NCBI GenBank assembly: GCA_937889795.1
Contig: CALBZH010000705.1
Coordinates: 1-5,249 of the forward strand
Length of the DNA: 5,249 nucleotides
Source of the DNA: an uncultured Syntrophobacteraceae bacterium
GTDB lineage: Bacteria; Desulfobacterota; Syntrophobacteria; Syntrophobacterales; Syntrophobacteraceae
Direction: 5' to 3'
Shown here: positions 1 through 5,249 of the stretch, piece by piece
Position numbering within the stretch: the first letter of the stretch is position 1
Layout: every line of letters begins with the position of its first letter
Notes under the pieces: model-generated
What the model saw: only the letters and a program-made list of their open reading frames with translations
Databases searched by the model: none
Told to the model about the DNA's origin: nothing
Made by a program: the position numbers and the translations under genes

Positions 1-1
1 C

Positions 2-886
2 GTCTGCACCTGCGGCTGTCGCTTTTGTGCTTTTTTTAGGCCCCCCGGCCATCCGGAAGGCTACGTGCTCACCCAGGCCAAGCTAGCCACCAAGATCGAA
101 GAAACCCTCGCCCTTGGAGGCACCCAAATCCTGATGCAGGGCGGGCACCATCCGGACCTTCCCCTCTCCTTTTATGAGGAGATGCTCGGCTTCATCAAGT
201 CCCGATACCCGATCCACATCCATGCGTTCTCCCCTCCGGAGATTTCCTATTTTGCGAAGCTCGAGGGGCTGGACATTGCCACCGTCATCGCACGTCTCAA
301 GGAAGCGGGCCTGGACTCCATCCCGGGAGGAGGTGCCGAGATCCTGGTCGACACCGTGCGGCAAAAGGTCTCCCCGAACAAGTGCACCGTCGACGAGTGG
401 CTCCGCGTGATGGAGGAGGCGCACCGTCAGGGGATGCGCACAACGGCCACCATGATGTTCGGGCATGAGGAAGAGCCGATGCATCGCCTGGACCATCTGT
501 TTGCCCTTCGCGACCTCCAGGATCGCACGGGAGGTTTTACAGCGTTCATCCCATGGGCGTTCCAACCTGGCAACACCAACATTCTGCGCGTTCCCGAGAC
601 CGCCGTCTCGTATCTGCGCCTCCTCGCCGTCTCGCGCCTGGTCCTCGACAACGTGGACAATATCCAGGCATCGTGGGTCACGATGGGTCCCAAGGTCGCC
701 CAGTTGGCCCTCTTTTTCGGCGCCAACGATTTCGGCTCCACGATGATTGAAGAGAATGTCGTGGCGGCGGCGGGCGTGTGCTTTCGTTTGTCGGTCGAGG
801 AGATTCGCAGGATCATCGAGGATGCCGGGTTCGAGCCCCGCCAGAGAACCATGGCCTACGAATGGGTGCAGCCGAGCCATGACTGA
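2..886 (+). CDS. mqnC: MqnC, cyclic dehypoxanthine futalosine synthase (radical SAM), 5'-truncated
   Basis: This radical SAM enzyme cyclises dehypoxanthine futalosine to its cyclic form, a late step of the futalosine menaquinone pathway in the cytoplasm. The frame is open from base 2, so the start lies left of the window. About 294 residues are visible of a family length near 360. The first visible residues are VCTCGCRFCAFF, which holds the CX3CX2C iron-sulfur motif with cysteines encoded at 5-7, 17-19 and 26-28; one extra cysteine (11-13) lies between the first two. Later signatures are GGTQILMQGGHHPDL, IPGGGAEIL (about 320-346) and FIPWAFQPGNT (545-577). The last fits MqnC rather than the related aminofutalosine synthase MqnE. 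A GTG at 65 is an internal valine, not the start, because it would remove the cluster cysteines. The stop TGA (884-886) overlaps the start of the next gene by 8 bases. Family assignment is firm; choosing MqnC over MqnE rests on recalled motif differences. Confidence 0.93.
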   Translation, partial: VCTCGCRFCAFFRPPGHPEGYVLTQAKLATKIEETLALGGTQILMQGGHHPDLPLSFYEEMLGFIKSRYPIHIHAFSPPEISYFAKLEGLDIATVIARLKEAGLDSIPGGGAEILVDTVRQKVSPNKCTVDEWLRVMEEAHRQGMRTTATMMFGHEEEPMHRLDHLFALRDLQDRTGGFTAFIPWAFQPGNTNILRVPETAVSYLRLLAVSRLVLDNVDNIQASWVTMGPKVAQLALFFGANDFGSTMIEENVVAAAGVCFRLSVEEIRRIIEDAGFEPRQRTMAYEWVQPSHD

Positions 887-2126
887 GGCAGGGTCAGACA
901 TCACACTCCACCGCGCCGCCTGGGTGATCCCGATCGAACGCCCCCCGATTGGCGATGGGGCGGTGCTTGTGGAAGGGAGAAGGATTGTCGGCGTTGGAGC
1001 GTACCGCGATCTGCGAGCGCAAATCCCGCCCGGGGCGAAGGTCGTGGATCACCAGGATGCCGCGTTGATGCCGGCTGTGGTGAACGCACACACGCATCTT
1101 GAGCTGACGGGGATGGAATGCAAGATCTCTCTTCCCCAAGCGGGCTTCCCACCCTGGGTCCAGGAGGTCTTTCGGCATCGCGCTTCGATGGATGCCCGGG
1201 CCCTGCATGAGGGAATGCGGAGAGGCCTCGACATACTTGCATCGGCGGGCACATGCCTGTGTGGGGACATCACCAACACCACGGCATTGCTCGACGACGG
1301 GGGGAGGCACCCGGCACACCGCCAAGCGTTTCTGGAGCTCATCGGGTTCGACTGCAGCTCCCTTGCCGCGGCGCTGGAACGTGCGGGGGACGGCATCGAC
1401 GCAGCCGGCGCCATTGAAAGGGACGGCGTCAGTCTGGCTGCCCACGCGACCTACTCCACCTCGGCTACTGTGATTGAGCAAGCCAAGGAATGGTGTCGCT
1501 TAAGGGGCCGGGTCTTCAGTATGCACGTCGCGGAGCACGCGGAAGAAATTGAGCTCCTCCAGACCGGGACCGGGTATTGCCGCGAGCTCTTGCAAGCTGT
1601 GGGCCGCTGGGTGGACGGATGGATTCCGCCTGCCAAGAGCCCTGTCGCCTATTTGGATTCGCTGGGTGTGCTCGATGCGCGCACACTCCTCGTCCATGCC
1701 GTTCACATGACCGAATCGGATTGGGAAGCCGTTATGCGCCGAAGGTGCGCCGTTTGCTTCTGCCCTCGAAGCAACCACTACGTGAGCACAGGGAGAGCGG
1801 ATCTCGAGCGAGCCATCCAATCGGGTGTCCCGGTGGCCTTGGGAACGGACAGCCTGGCGAGCAACATGGACCTCAATCTCTTTTCAGAGGCCGCCTTTTG
1901 CCTGGATCAGTATCCGGGACTTTCTCCCGATGCGGCGCTTTGCATGATGACACTTGGAGGGGCTGGCGCCCTTGGCAGGCAGAATCACTTTGGGAGCCTT
2001 GCAGTCGACAAAGTCGCCGCCATGATTGCGATTCCCGCTGACGCTGGGGTCCCTGCGGCTCAGCTTTCAGAAACGATCATCCACAAGGCTAAACAAGGAG
2101 CTCTAGCATGGGCCCTGGGTGCGTAG
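879..2126 (+). CDS. mqnX: Amidohydrolase, probable aminodeoxyfutalosine deaminase (MqnX type)
   Basis: This is a 415-residue metal-dependent hydrolase of the TrzN/SAH-deaminase-like amidohydrolase family (COG0402). Its likely reaction is deamination of 6-amino-6-deoxyfutalosine to futalosine, between MqnE and MqnB. Visible metal and catalytic motifs, in order, are NAHTHLEL with H71 and H73, HVAEH with H216 and E219, LVHAVHM with H273 and H276, and LGTDSLASN with D324. This is the full set expected for an active mononuclear zinc enzyme. An N-terminal beta segment (GAVLVEGRRIVGVG) precedes the barrel, as is usual. ATG 879 is chosen because it starts the homologous-looking sequence and overlaps the mqnC stop (ATGACTGA). 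No strong ribosome binding site precedes it, so translational coupling is likely. A TTG start further left would add about 44 residues read out of frame over mqnC and is not credible. The family is certain. The substrate is inferred from its place between mqnC and mqnA; other deaminases of this family, such as those acting on S-adenosylhomocysteine, cannot be excluded from motifs alone. Confidence 0.85.
   Translation: MTEAGSDITLHRAAWVIPIERPPIGDGAVLVEGRRIVGVGAYRDLRAQIPPGAKVVDHQDAALMPAVVNAHTHLELTGMECKISLPQAGFPPWVQEVFRHRASMDARALHEGMRRGLDILASAGTCLCGDITNTTALLDDGGRHPAHRQAFLELIGFDCSSLAAALERAGDGIDAAGAIERDGVSLAAHATYSTSATVIEQAKEWCRLRGRVFSMHVAEHAEEIELLQTGTGYCRELLQAVGRWVDGWIPPAKSPVAYLDSLGVLDARTLLVHAVHMTESDWEAVMRRRCAVCFCPRSNHYVSTGRADLERAIQSGVPVALGTDSLASNMDLNLFSEAAFCLDQYPGLSPDAALCMMTLGGAGALGRQNHFGSLAVDKVAAMIAIPADAGVPAAQLSETIIHKAKQGALAWALGA
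2095..2100 (+). promoter_or_regulatory. Ribosome binding site of mqnA
   Basis: AAGGAG lies 7 bases upstream of ATG 2108, inside the 3' end of the preceding deaminase gene. It supports ATG 2108 as the mqnA start despite the 19-base overlap with the upstream gene. Confidence 0.75.
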
Positions 2127-2968
2127 AACGCTTGAAACTGGGCAAGATCGGCTTTTTGAACGTCCTGCCCATCTATCATCCCCTGGAAACTGGAATTGTC
2201 CCGCACCCATTCGAGATTCTCTCCGGCCACCCTGCCAAATTGAACGGGCTGATGGCCCGGGGCGAGCTGGACCTCAGTGTGGTCTCCTCGGTGGAAGTGG
2301 CCAGGAATCCCGAACGTTACTTCGTGATCCCGGATCTTTCGATCGGCTGCCTGGGGGCGGTTCAGAGTGTTCTGCTGCTCAGCAGAAAGCCGATTGAGCT
2401 CCTGGACGGACAGCGGATTGTGGCCACCACCCAGTCTCATACTTCCATCGCCCTGCTGAAGATCCTCTTCCAGGTGCGCATGCGCCATAGGCTTTCCCTC
2501 GAGCCCGGCAATTGCACCGAAGCGGTTGCAAGCGACAACCCTCCTGAGGCGCTCCTTGCCATTGGCGACGAGGCGCTGCGATTGAGAGACGATCCTCGCT
2601 ACCCCTTTCAAATGGATCTCGGAGAAGCCTGGCACCGCTGGACCGGCTTGCCATTTGTGTTCGCATTGTGGGTGGTCCAACGTAGGACGGTCGAGCGTGC
2701 TCAAGGGAGCTTGGCCCGAGCGATTCAGTCGCTTCACGCCGCCAAGGCTTGGGGGCAGGCTCATATCGATGAGGTGTGCGCAATCGCTGCACGGAGCGGG
2801 ATCTTGGACGAGCACGGCCTTGGGTCCTATTACCAGGCCTTGCGCTTTGACCTGAATGAGGCCGAAAAACGGGGGCTGAATCTTTTCTTCCAGTACCTGC
2901 AGGTCGTTGGCGAGATTCCGAGGGTACCGCCGCTCGAGATCTTCAGCCCTTTCAAACAAGCAGCCTGA
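2108..2968 (+). CDS. mqnA: MqnA, chorismate dehydratase
   Basis: MqnA removes water from chorismate to give 3-[(1-carboxyvinyl)oxy]benzoate, the committed first step of the futalosine menaquinone pathway. The protein has 286 residues, normal for the family, with the periplasmic-binding-protein-like fold used here as a soluble enzyme; no signal peptide is seen. Recognisable segments are LGKIGFLNVLPIYHPL (residues 11-26), GHPAKLNGLMARGELDLSVV (40-59) followed by SSVE (60-63), IPDLSIGCLGAVQSVLL (74-90) and LGEAWHRWTGLPFVFALWV (171-189). The last segment and the SSxE motif are typical of MqnA and argue against MqnD, its fold relative. ATG 2108 has a good ribosome binding site and leaves a short N-terminal extension before the conserved strand. 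The gene overlaps the deaminase gene by 19 bases in another frame, so the two are probably translated in a coupled way. Confidence 0.93.
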   Translation: MGPGCVERLKLGKIGFLNVLPIYHPLETGIVPHPFEILSGHPAKLNGLMARGELDLSVVSSVEVARNPERYFVIPDLSIGCLGAVQSVLLLSRKPIELLDGQRIVATTQSHTSIALLKILFQVRMRHRLSLEPGNCTEAVASDNPPEALLAIGDEALRLRDDPRYPFQMDLGEAWHRWTGLPFVFALWVVQRRTVERAQGSLARAIQSLHAAKAWGQAHIDEVCAIAARSGILDEHGLGSYYQALRFDLNEAEKRGLNLFFQYLQVVGEIPRVPPLEIFSPFKQAA

Positions 2969-2991
2969 AACGGCATCCCACGGTGCACTCT

Positions 2992-2998
2992 GGAGAGG
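2992..2998 (+). promoter_or_regulatory. Ribosome binding site deciding the start of the aldolase gene
   Basis: GGAGAGG is followed by 8 bases and then ATG 3007. An in-frame GTG at 2983 lies upstream of this site and would read through it, so ATG 3007 is the preferred start. Confidence 0.7.
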
Positions 2999-3006
2999 TT
3001 GCCACG

Positions 3007-3825
3007 ATGAGCGGGAAACAACTGAGATTGAAGCGTATGCAGACCGCCCCGTCCGGTCGGATGGTCATCTTCCCCCTGGACCATGGAGTCAGCTGTGGCC
3101 CCATCCCCGGACTCGAACGGATGGCCCGCGTGATCGAAATGGGATCCCGGTCGGGAGCGGACGCCCTTGTGCTGCACAAGGGCATGCTTTCCTTCTTGGG
3201 ATCGGTCTCGGGCCGCATCCCTTCGATCTTCATGCACCTTTCGGCGAGCACCAACCTGGGGCCTCACTTCCATTACAAGGTGCTGGTGGGAAGCGTGGAA
3301 GAAGCCCTGCGACGCGGCGTGGACGGCGTCTCCCTGCACATCAACCTCTCGGACATTCACGAGCCCGACATGCTCCGAGACCTCGGGCGCATCGGCGCTG
3401 CCTGCGCCGAATGGCAAATGCCGCTCCTTGTCATGATTTATGTTCGGGGTGAGCACGCCCCATCTCCTGTCCCGGACTCGGCGATCGCCCACGGCGCGCG
3501 CCTTGCCGCCGAGCTCGGCGCCGACCTCATCAAAATCCCAGCCCCGGCTGAAACGGACACGCTCGCTGAAATAGCCGCCAGTTTGCCGGTCCCCGTCGTG
3601 GTTGCAGGCGGCAGCAAGACGGACAGCCCCGAAGTCTTCCTCAACCGGTTGGGACAGATCCTCGATACCGGAGTCCACGGCGTCGCCATCGGAAGAAACA
3701 TTTTTCAGCGCAGACAGCCCGAAGCCCTGCTCAAGGCCGTCTGCGCCATGGTGCACCAGAAGGCTGCACCGGAGGAAGCCCTGGCGGTCTACCGGGCATC
3801 CGCCAGCAAGGTGCGGGACATATGA
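3007..3825 (+). CDS. DhnA-type class I aldolase, probable ADH synthase (AroA')
   Basis: This 272-residue enzyme is a Schiff-base aldolase of the DhnA/FbaB family, with a (beta/alpha)8 barrel expected from the family. The closest fit is 2-amino-3,7-dideoxy-D-threo-hept-6-ulosonate synthase, the first enzyme of the archaeal-type route to 3-dehydroquinate described for Methanocaldococcus MJ0400. Visible motifs are FPLDHGVSCGP with D25, ADALVLHKGM, HLSASTNLGP followed by YKVLVGSVEEALRRGVDGVS, MIYVRG with Y145, GADLIKIP with the likely Schiff-base lysine K176, and VVVAGGSK and GVAIGRNIFQ for phosphate binding. The D-Y-K spacing agrees with the MJ0400 catalytic residues as I recall them. The HLSAST and KVLVGSVEEA segments favour ADH synthase over archaeal fructose-bisphosphate aldolase, which shares the same catalytic residues. 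The gene is last in the mqn operon, 38 bases after mqnA; its product pathway leads to chorismate, the MqnA substrate. The partner dehydroquinate synthase II is not in the window. Fructose-bisphosphate aldolase activity remains the main alternative. Confidence 0.82.
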   Translation: MSGKQLRLKRMQTAPSGRMVIFPLDHGVSCGPIPGLERMARVIEMGSRSGADALVLHKGMLSFLGSVSGRIPSIFMHLSASTNLGPHFHYKVLVGSVEEALRRGVDGVSLHINLSDIHEPDMLRDLGRIGAACAEWQMPLLVMIYVRGEHAPSPVPDSAIAHGARLAAELGADLIKIPAPAETDTLAEIAASLPVPVVVAGGSKTDSPEVFLNRLGQILDTGVHGVAIGRNIFQRRQPEALLKAVCAMVHQKAAPEEALAVYRASASKVRDI

Positions 3826-3991
3826 CGAGAGGCCGCTTCGCGAAATGACCGGCAACGCTCGGGCAGAAGATCGAGACCGGCTCTCCCTCTGCGCAACCCC
3901 AAGGCTCGGATGCCCAGCCGAAAAAAAGGGCAGGCCTCACAGCCTCCCCCCTTTTCATTTTGATTTCTAACACGTTGTGATTATACACCCG
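3826..3991. other. Intergenic gap between convergent genes
   Basis: These 166 bases separate the stop codons of the aldolase gene and the purH-type gene. Apart from the terminator hairpin near 3921-3961, I see no convincing gene, repeat or operator here. Confidence 0.7.
3921..3961. terminator. Probable bidirectional intrinsic terminator
   Basis: A hairpin pairs AAAAGGG (3924-3930) with CCCTTTT (3949-3955) and AGGC (3932-3935) with GCCT (3942-3945). It has a six-base loop (3936-3941) and an asymmetric internal mismatch, C3931 against C3946-3948. On the + strand it is followed by a T-rich stretch (3952-3961, interrupted by CA). On the - strand the run of seven A at 3921-3927 reads as seven T, so termination of the purH unit may be the stronger of the two. 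The position between two convergent stop codons fits a shared terminator. Confidence 0.75.
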
Positions 3992-5248
3992 TCAATGCTT
4001 GAACGCGCGCTGTCCGGTGAGCACCATGGTCGCATTGGCCTCGTTGCAGGCTTCGATCACTTCCCAGTCGCGCATGGAGCCGCCGGGTTGGACGACAGCG
4101 GTGATTCCCTGGCGGAGACCCACATCCACGCCATCGCGGAAGGGGAAGAAAGCATCCGAGACCATCGCGGCGCCGATCAGGCCAGCCTTGGCCTCGCCGG
4201 TTTCATGGTCGATGGCATCTTTCTCTTCGCGCGGACGTTGTCCCCTTTCGACCGCAAGCTCCAAGTCCTTGTAGGGAATGCCGTACCGGTCGAAGCACAG
4301 CGCGTCGGCGTATTTCTGGTAGGCTTTGAAGACCGCGATTTCCGCGACTCCGACCCGATCCTGCTCCCCTGTGCCGATTCCGACCGTGCACTCGTCTTTG
4401 ACGTAAAGAACCGAGTTGGACGTCACTCCCTGCTCGATGAACCACCCGAAAAGCAGATCGTTCATTTCCCGCTCGGTCGGGGCGCGTTGAATCCGGTAGG
4501 TCTTACCATCATGGGAGGTCTCGGCCAGAGTCAGGTCCTTGGCCTCCAGAACCTTGTTGAGCGGGGACTGTTGCACGATGAGGCCACCGTCCATCAGGGA
4601 TTTGAAATCAACGAATCGTCGCTGAACATAGTCGCCGAGGCGGTCGATACGGGCCACCTGGATGATGCGAAGATTCGGCCGGCTCTTGAGTGCTTCGAGC
4701 GCTCCTTCCTCGTAATCCGGGGCGGCAACCACTTCGAGATAATTCTGCGAGACCATCGCCGCCGTCTCTTTGTCCAGAGGCCGGTTCACCACCAGACACC
4801 CCCCGAATGCGGCAATCCGGTCCGCCCGGTTGGCACGGTAATAAGCCTCGGAAAGCGACTTCCCCAAAGCGGCCCCGCACGGGTTGTTGTGCTTCAGGAT
4901 GACCGCGGCAGGCTTGTGCATCATAAATTTTAGAATATTGAGGCCGTTATCCAGGTCCGTTAGATTCGTCTTGCCGGGATGCTTGCCTTCCTGGAGCATG
5001 TCCTCTTCCCGGATCGCACTCACGAGTCCATGACCGGGATCGATAAACCGACAGCCGCCAAGCGACAGGTGCCCTCCCACCAGCTCGAACAGCGCCGCTT
5101 CCTGCCCGGGATTCTCACCATACCGGAGCCCTTTTTCGATGAGCTCACCCGTCTTTGAATCCGGGAATTTCCACGCCCGCTTGCGCTACGGGAGCTCCTG
5201 GTCCCCGAAGCGACGGGTGAGGGAATCTGGAAAATGGTTTTCCATCAC
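3992..5248 (-). CDS. purH: AICAR transformylase domain of PurH type, interrupted by an in-frame TAG
   Basis: The product formylates AICAR to FAICAR with 10-formyltetrahydrofolate, the penultimate step of purine synthesis. The visible frame reads MENHFPDSLTRRF from ATG 5245, through LRYGENPGQEAALFELV (5128-5078), GKHPGKTNLTD and KHNNPCGA, to the C-terminal SDAFFPFRDGVDVG and VQPGGSMRDWEV, and ends MVLTGQRAFKH. The KH pair at 4889-4894 corresponds to the catalytic Lys-His of the human enzyme. From ATG 5245 the length is 417 codons, which matches a standalone transformylase rather than the bifunctional PurH of about 530 residues; the segment between FPDSL and LRYGENP also differs from the bifunctional linker. 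The true start may be just beyond the window. One TAG at 5186-5188 breaks the frame after ELP. The first start codon after it is GTG 5080, giving 362 residues that lack RYGENP, so that start is unlikely to yield a normal enzyme. The gene is either a sequence-error case, a pseudogene or recoded. Confidence 0.85.
5186..5188 (-). other. In-frame amber (TAG) codon within the purH-type gene
   Basis: Read on the - strand, the codons run GAG CTC CCG TAG CGC AAG CGG. The frame is open on both sides, and the residues before it (MENHFPDSL, then FGDQELP) and after it (RKRAWKFPDSK, then KGLRYGENPGQ) read as one continuous protein N-terminus. A single change of TAG to TAC or TAT would restore a tyrosine codon. 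No ATG, GTG or TTG in this frame occurs between this codon and 5080. Confidence 0.8.
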
Positions 5249-5249
5249 C

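Noticed and set aside
747..878. Upstream TTG start for the deaminase gene
   Set aside because: The extra residues are mqnC sequence read in another frame and are arginine- and serine-rich; homologous-looking protein begins only at ATG 879.
83..904. Open frame of 273 codons on the - strand opposite mqnC
   Set aside because: It mirrors mqnC, whose radical SAM and C-terminal motifs are unmistakable.
2060..2959. Open frame of 299 codons on the - strand opposite mqnA
   Set aside because: It mirrors mqnA almost exactly and has no recognisable motif; it is a codon-bias shadow.
2983..3006. GTG start at 2983 for the aldolase gene
   Set aside because: The added eight residues are encoded across the GGAGAGG ribosome binding site that serves ATG 3007.
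2830..3855. Open frame of 341 codons on the - strand opposite the aldolase gene and the end of mqnA
   Set aside because: It lies opposite two well-supported genes and spans their intergenic gap and ribosome binding site. Its sequence is histidine- and arginine-rich without recognisable domains.
3826..3920. Short inverted repeats such as CGCTTCGCG in the intergenic gap
   Set aside because: The stem is only three base pairs and there is no T-run or operator-like symmetry.
3977..4933. Open frame of 318 codons on the + strand opposite the purH-type gene
   Set aside because: It is antisense to a clearly recognisable PurH transformylase and its translation shows no family motif; long antisense frames are common in GC-rich coding DNA.
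4889..5080. GTG 5080 as the true start of the purH-type gene
   Set aside because: Conserved transformylase sequence, including RYGENP, continues in frame upstream of it; this start is only an effect of the TAG at 5186-5188.

Overview
The window holds five protein-coding genes in two convergent units. It is GC-rich and densely packed. Four genes on the + strand (1 to about 3825) form one compact operon. One gene on the - strand (5249 down to 3992) enters from the right edge. The units meet in a 166-base gap that contains a hairpin terminator likely to serve both strands. No RNA gene, mobile element, CRISPR array or phage gene was seen.

The + strand operon concerns menaquinone made by the futalosine route. 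In order it encodes MqnC (radical SAM cyclase, 5' end cut by the window), an amidohydrolase fitting aminodeoxyfutalosine deaminase (MqnX type), MqnA (chorismate dehydratase), and a DhnA-type class I aldolase that best fits 2-amino-3,7-dideoxy-D-threo-hept-6-ulosonate (ADH) synthase. ADH synthase is the first enzyme of the archaeal-type route to 3-dehydroquinate and so to chorismate. Chorismate is the MqnA substrate, so the operon seems to combine precursor supply with its use. MqnE, MqnB, MqnD and the partner dehydroquinate synthase II are not in the window. The first three genes overlap (8 and 19 bases), which suggests translational coupling.

The - strand gene encodes the AICAR transformylase part of PurH, apparently a short standalone form without the IMP cyclohydrolase domain. 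Its reading frame is clear up to the window edge except for one TAG codon at 5186-5188, about 20 codons into the visible sequence and upstream of the conserved RYGENP motif. This is the main oddity of the window.

The organism is most likely an anaerobic or microaerophilic bacterium of the Desulfobacterota (former Deltaproteobacteria) type. This rests on the futalosine pathway, the archaeal-type ADH synthase and a standalone PurH transformylase with that N-terminus. It is an inference from gene content and remembered family distributions, not from a phylogenetic marker. The genes are of known families; I did not find an undescribed system here.
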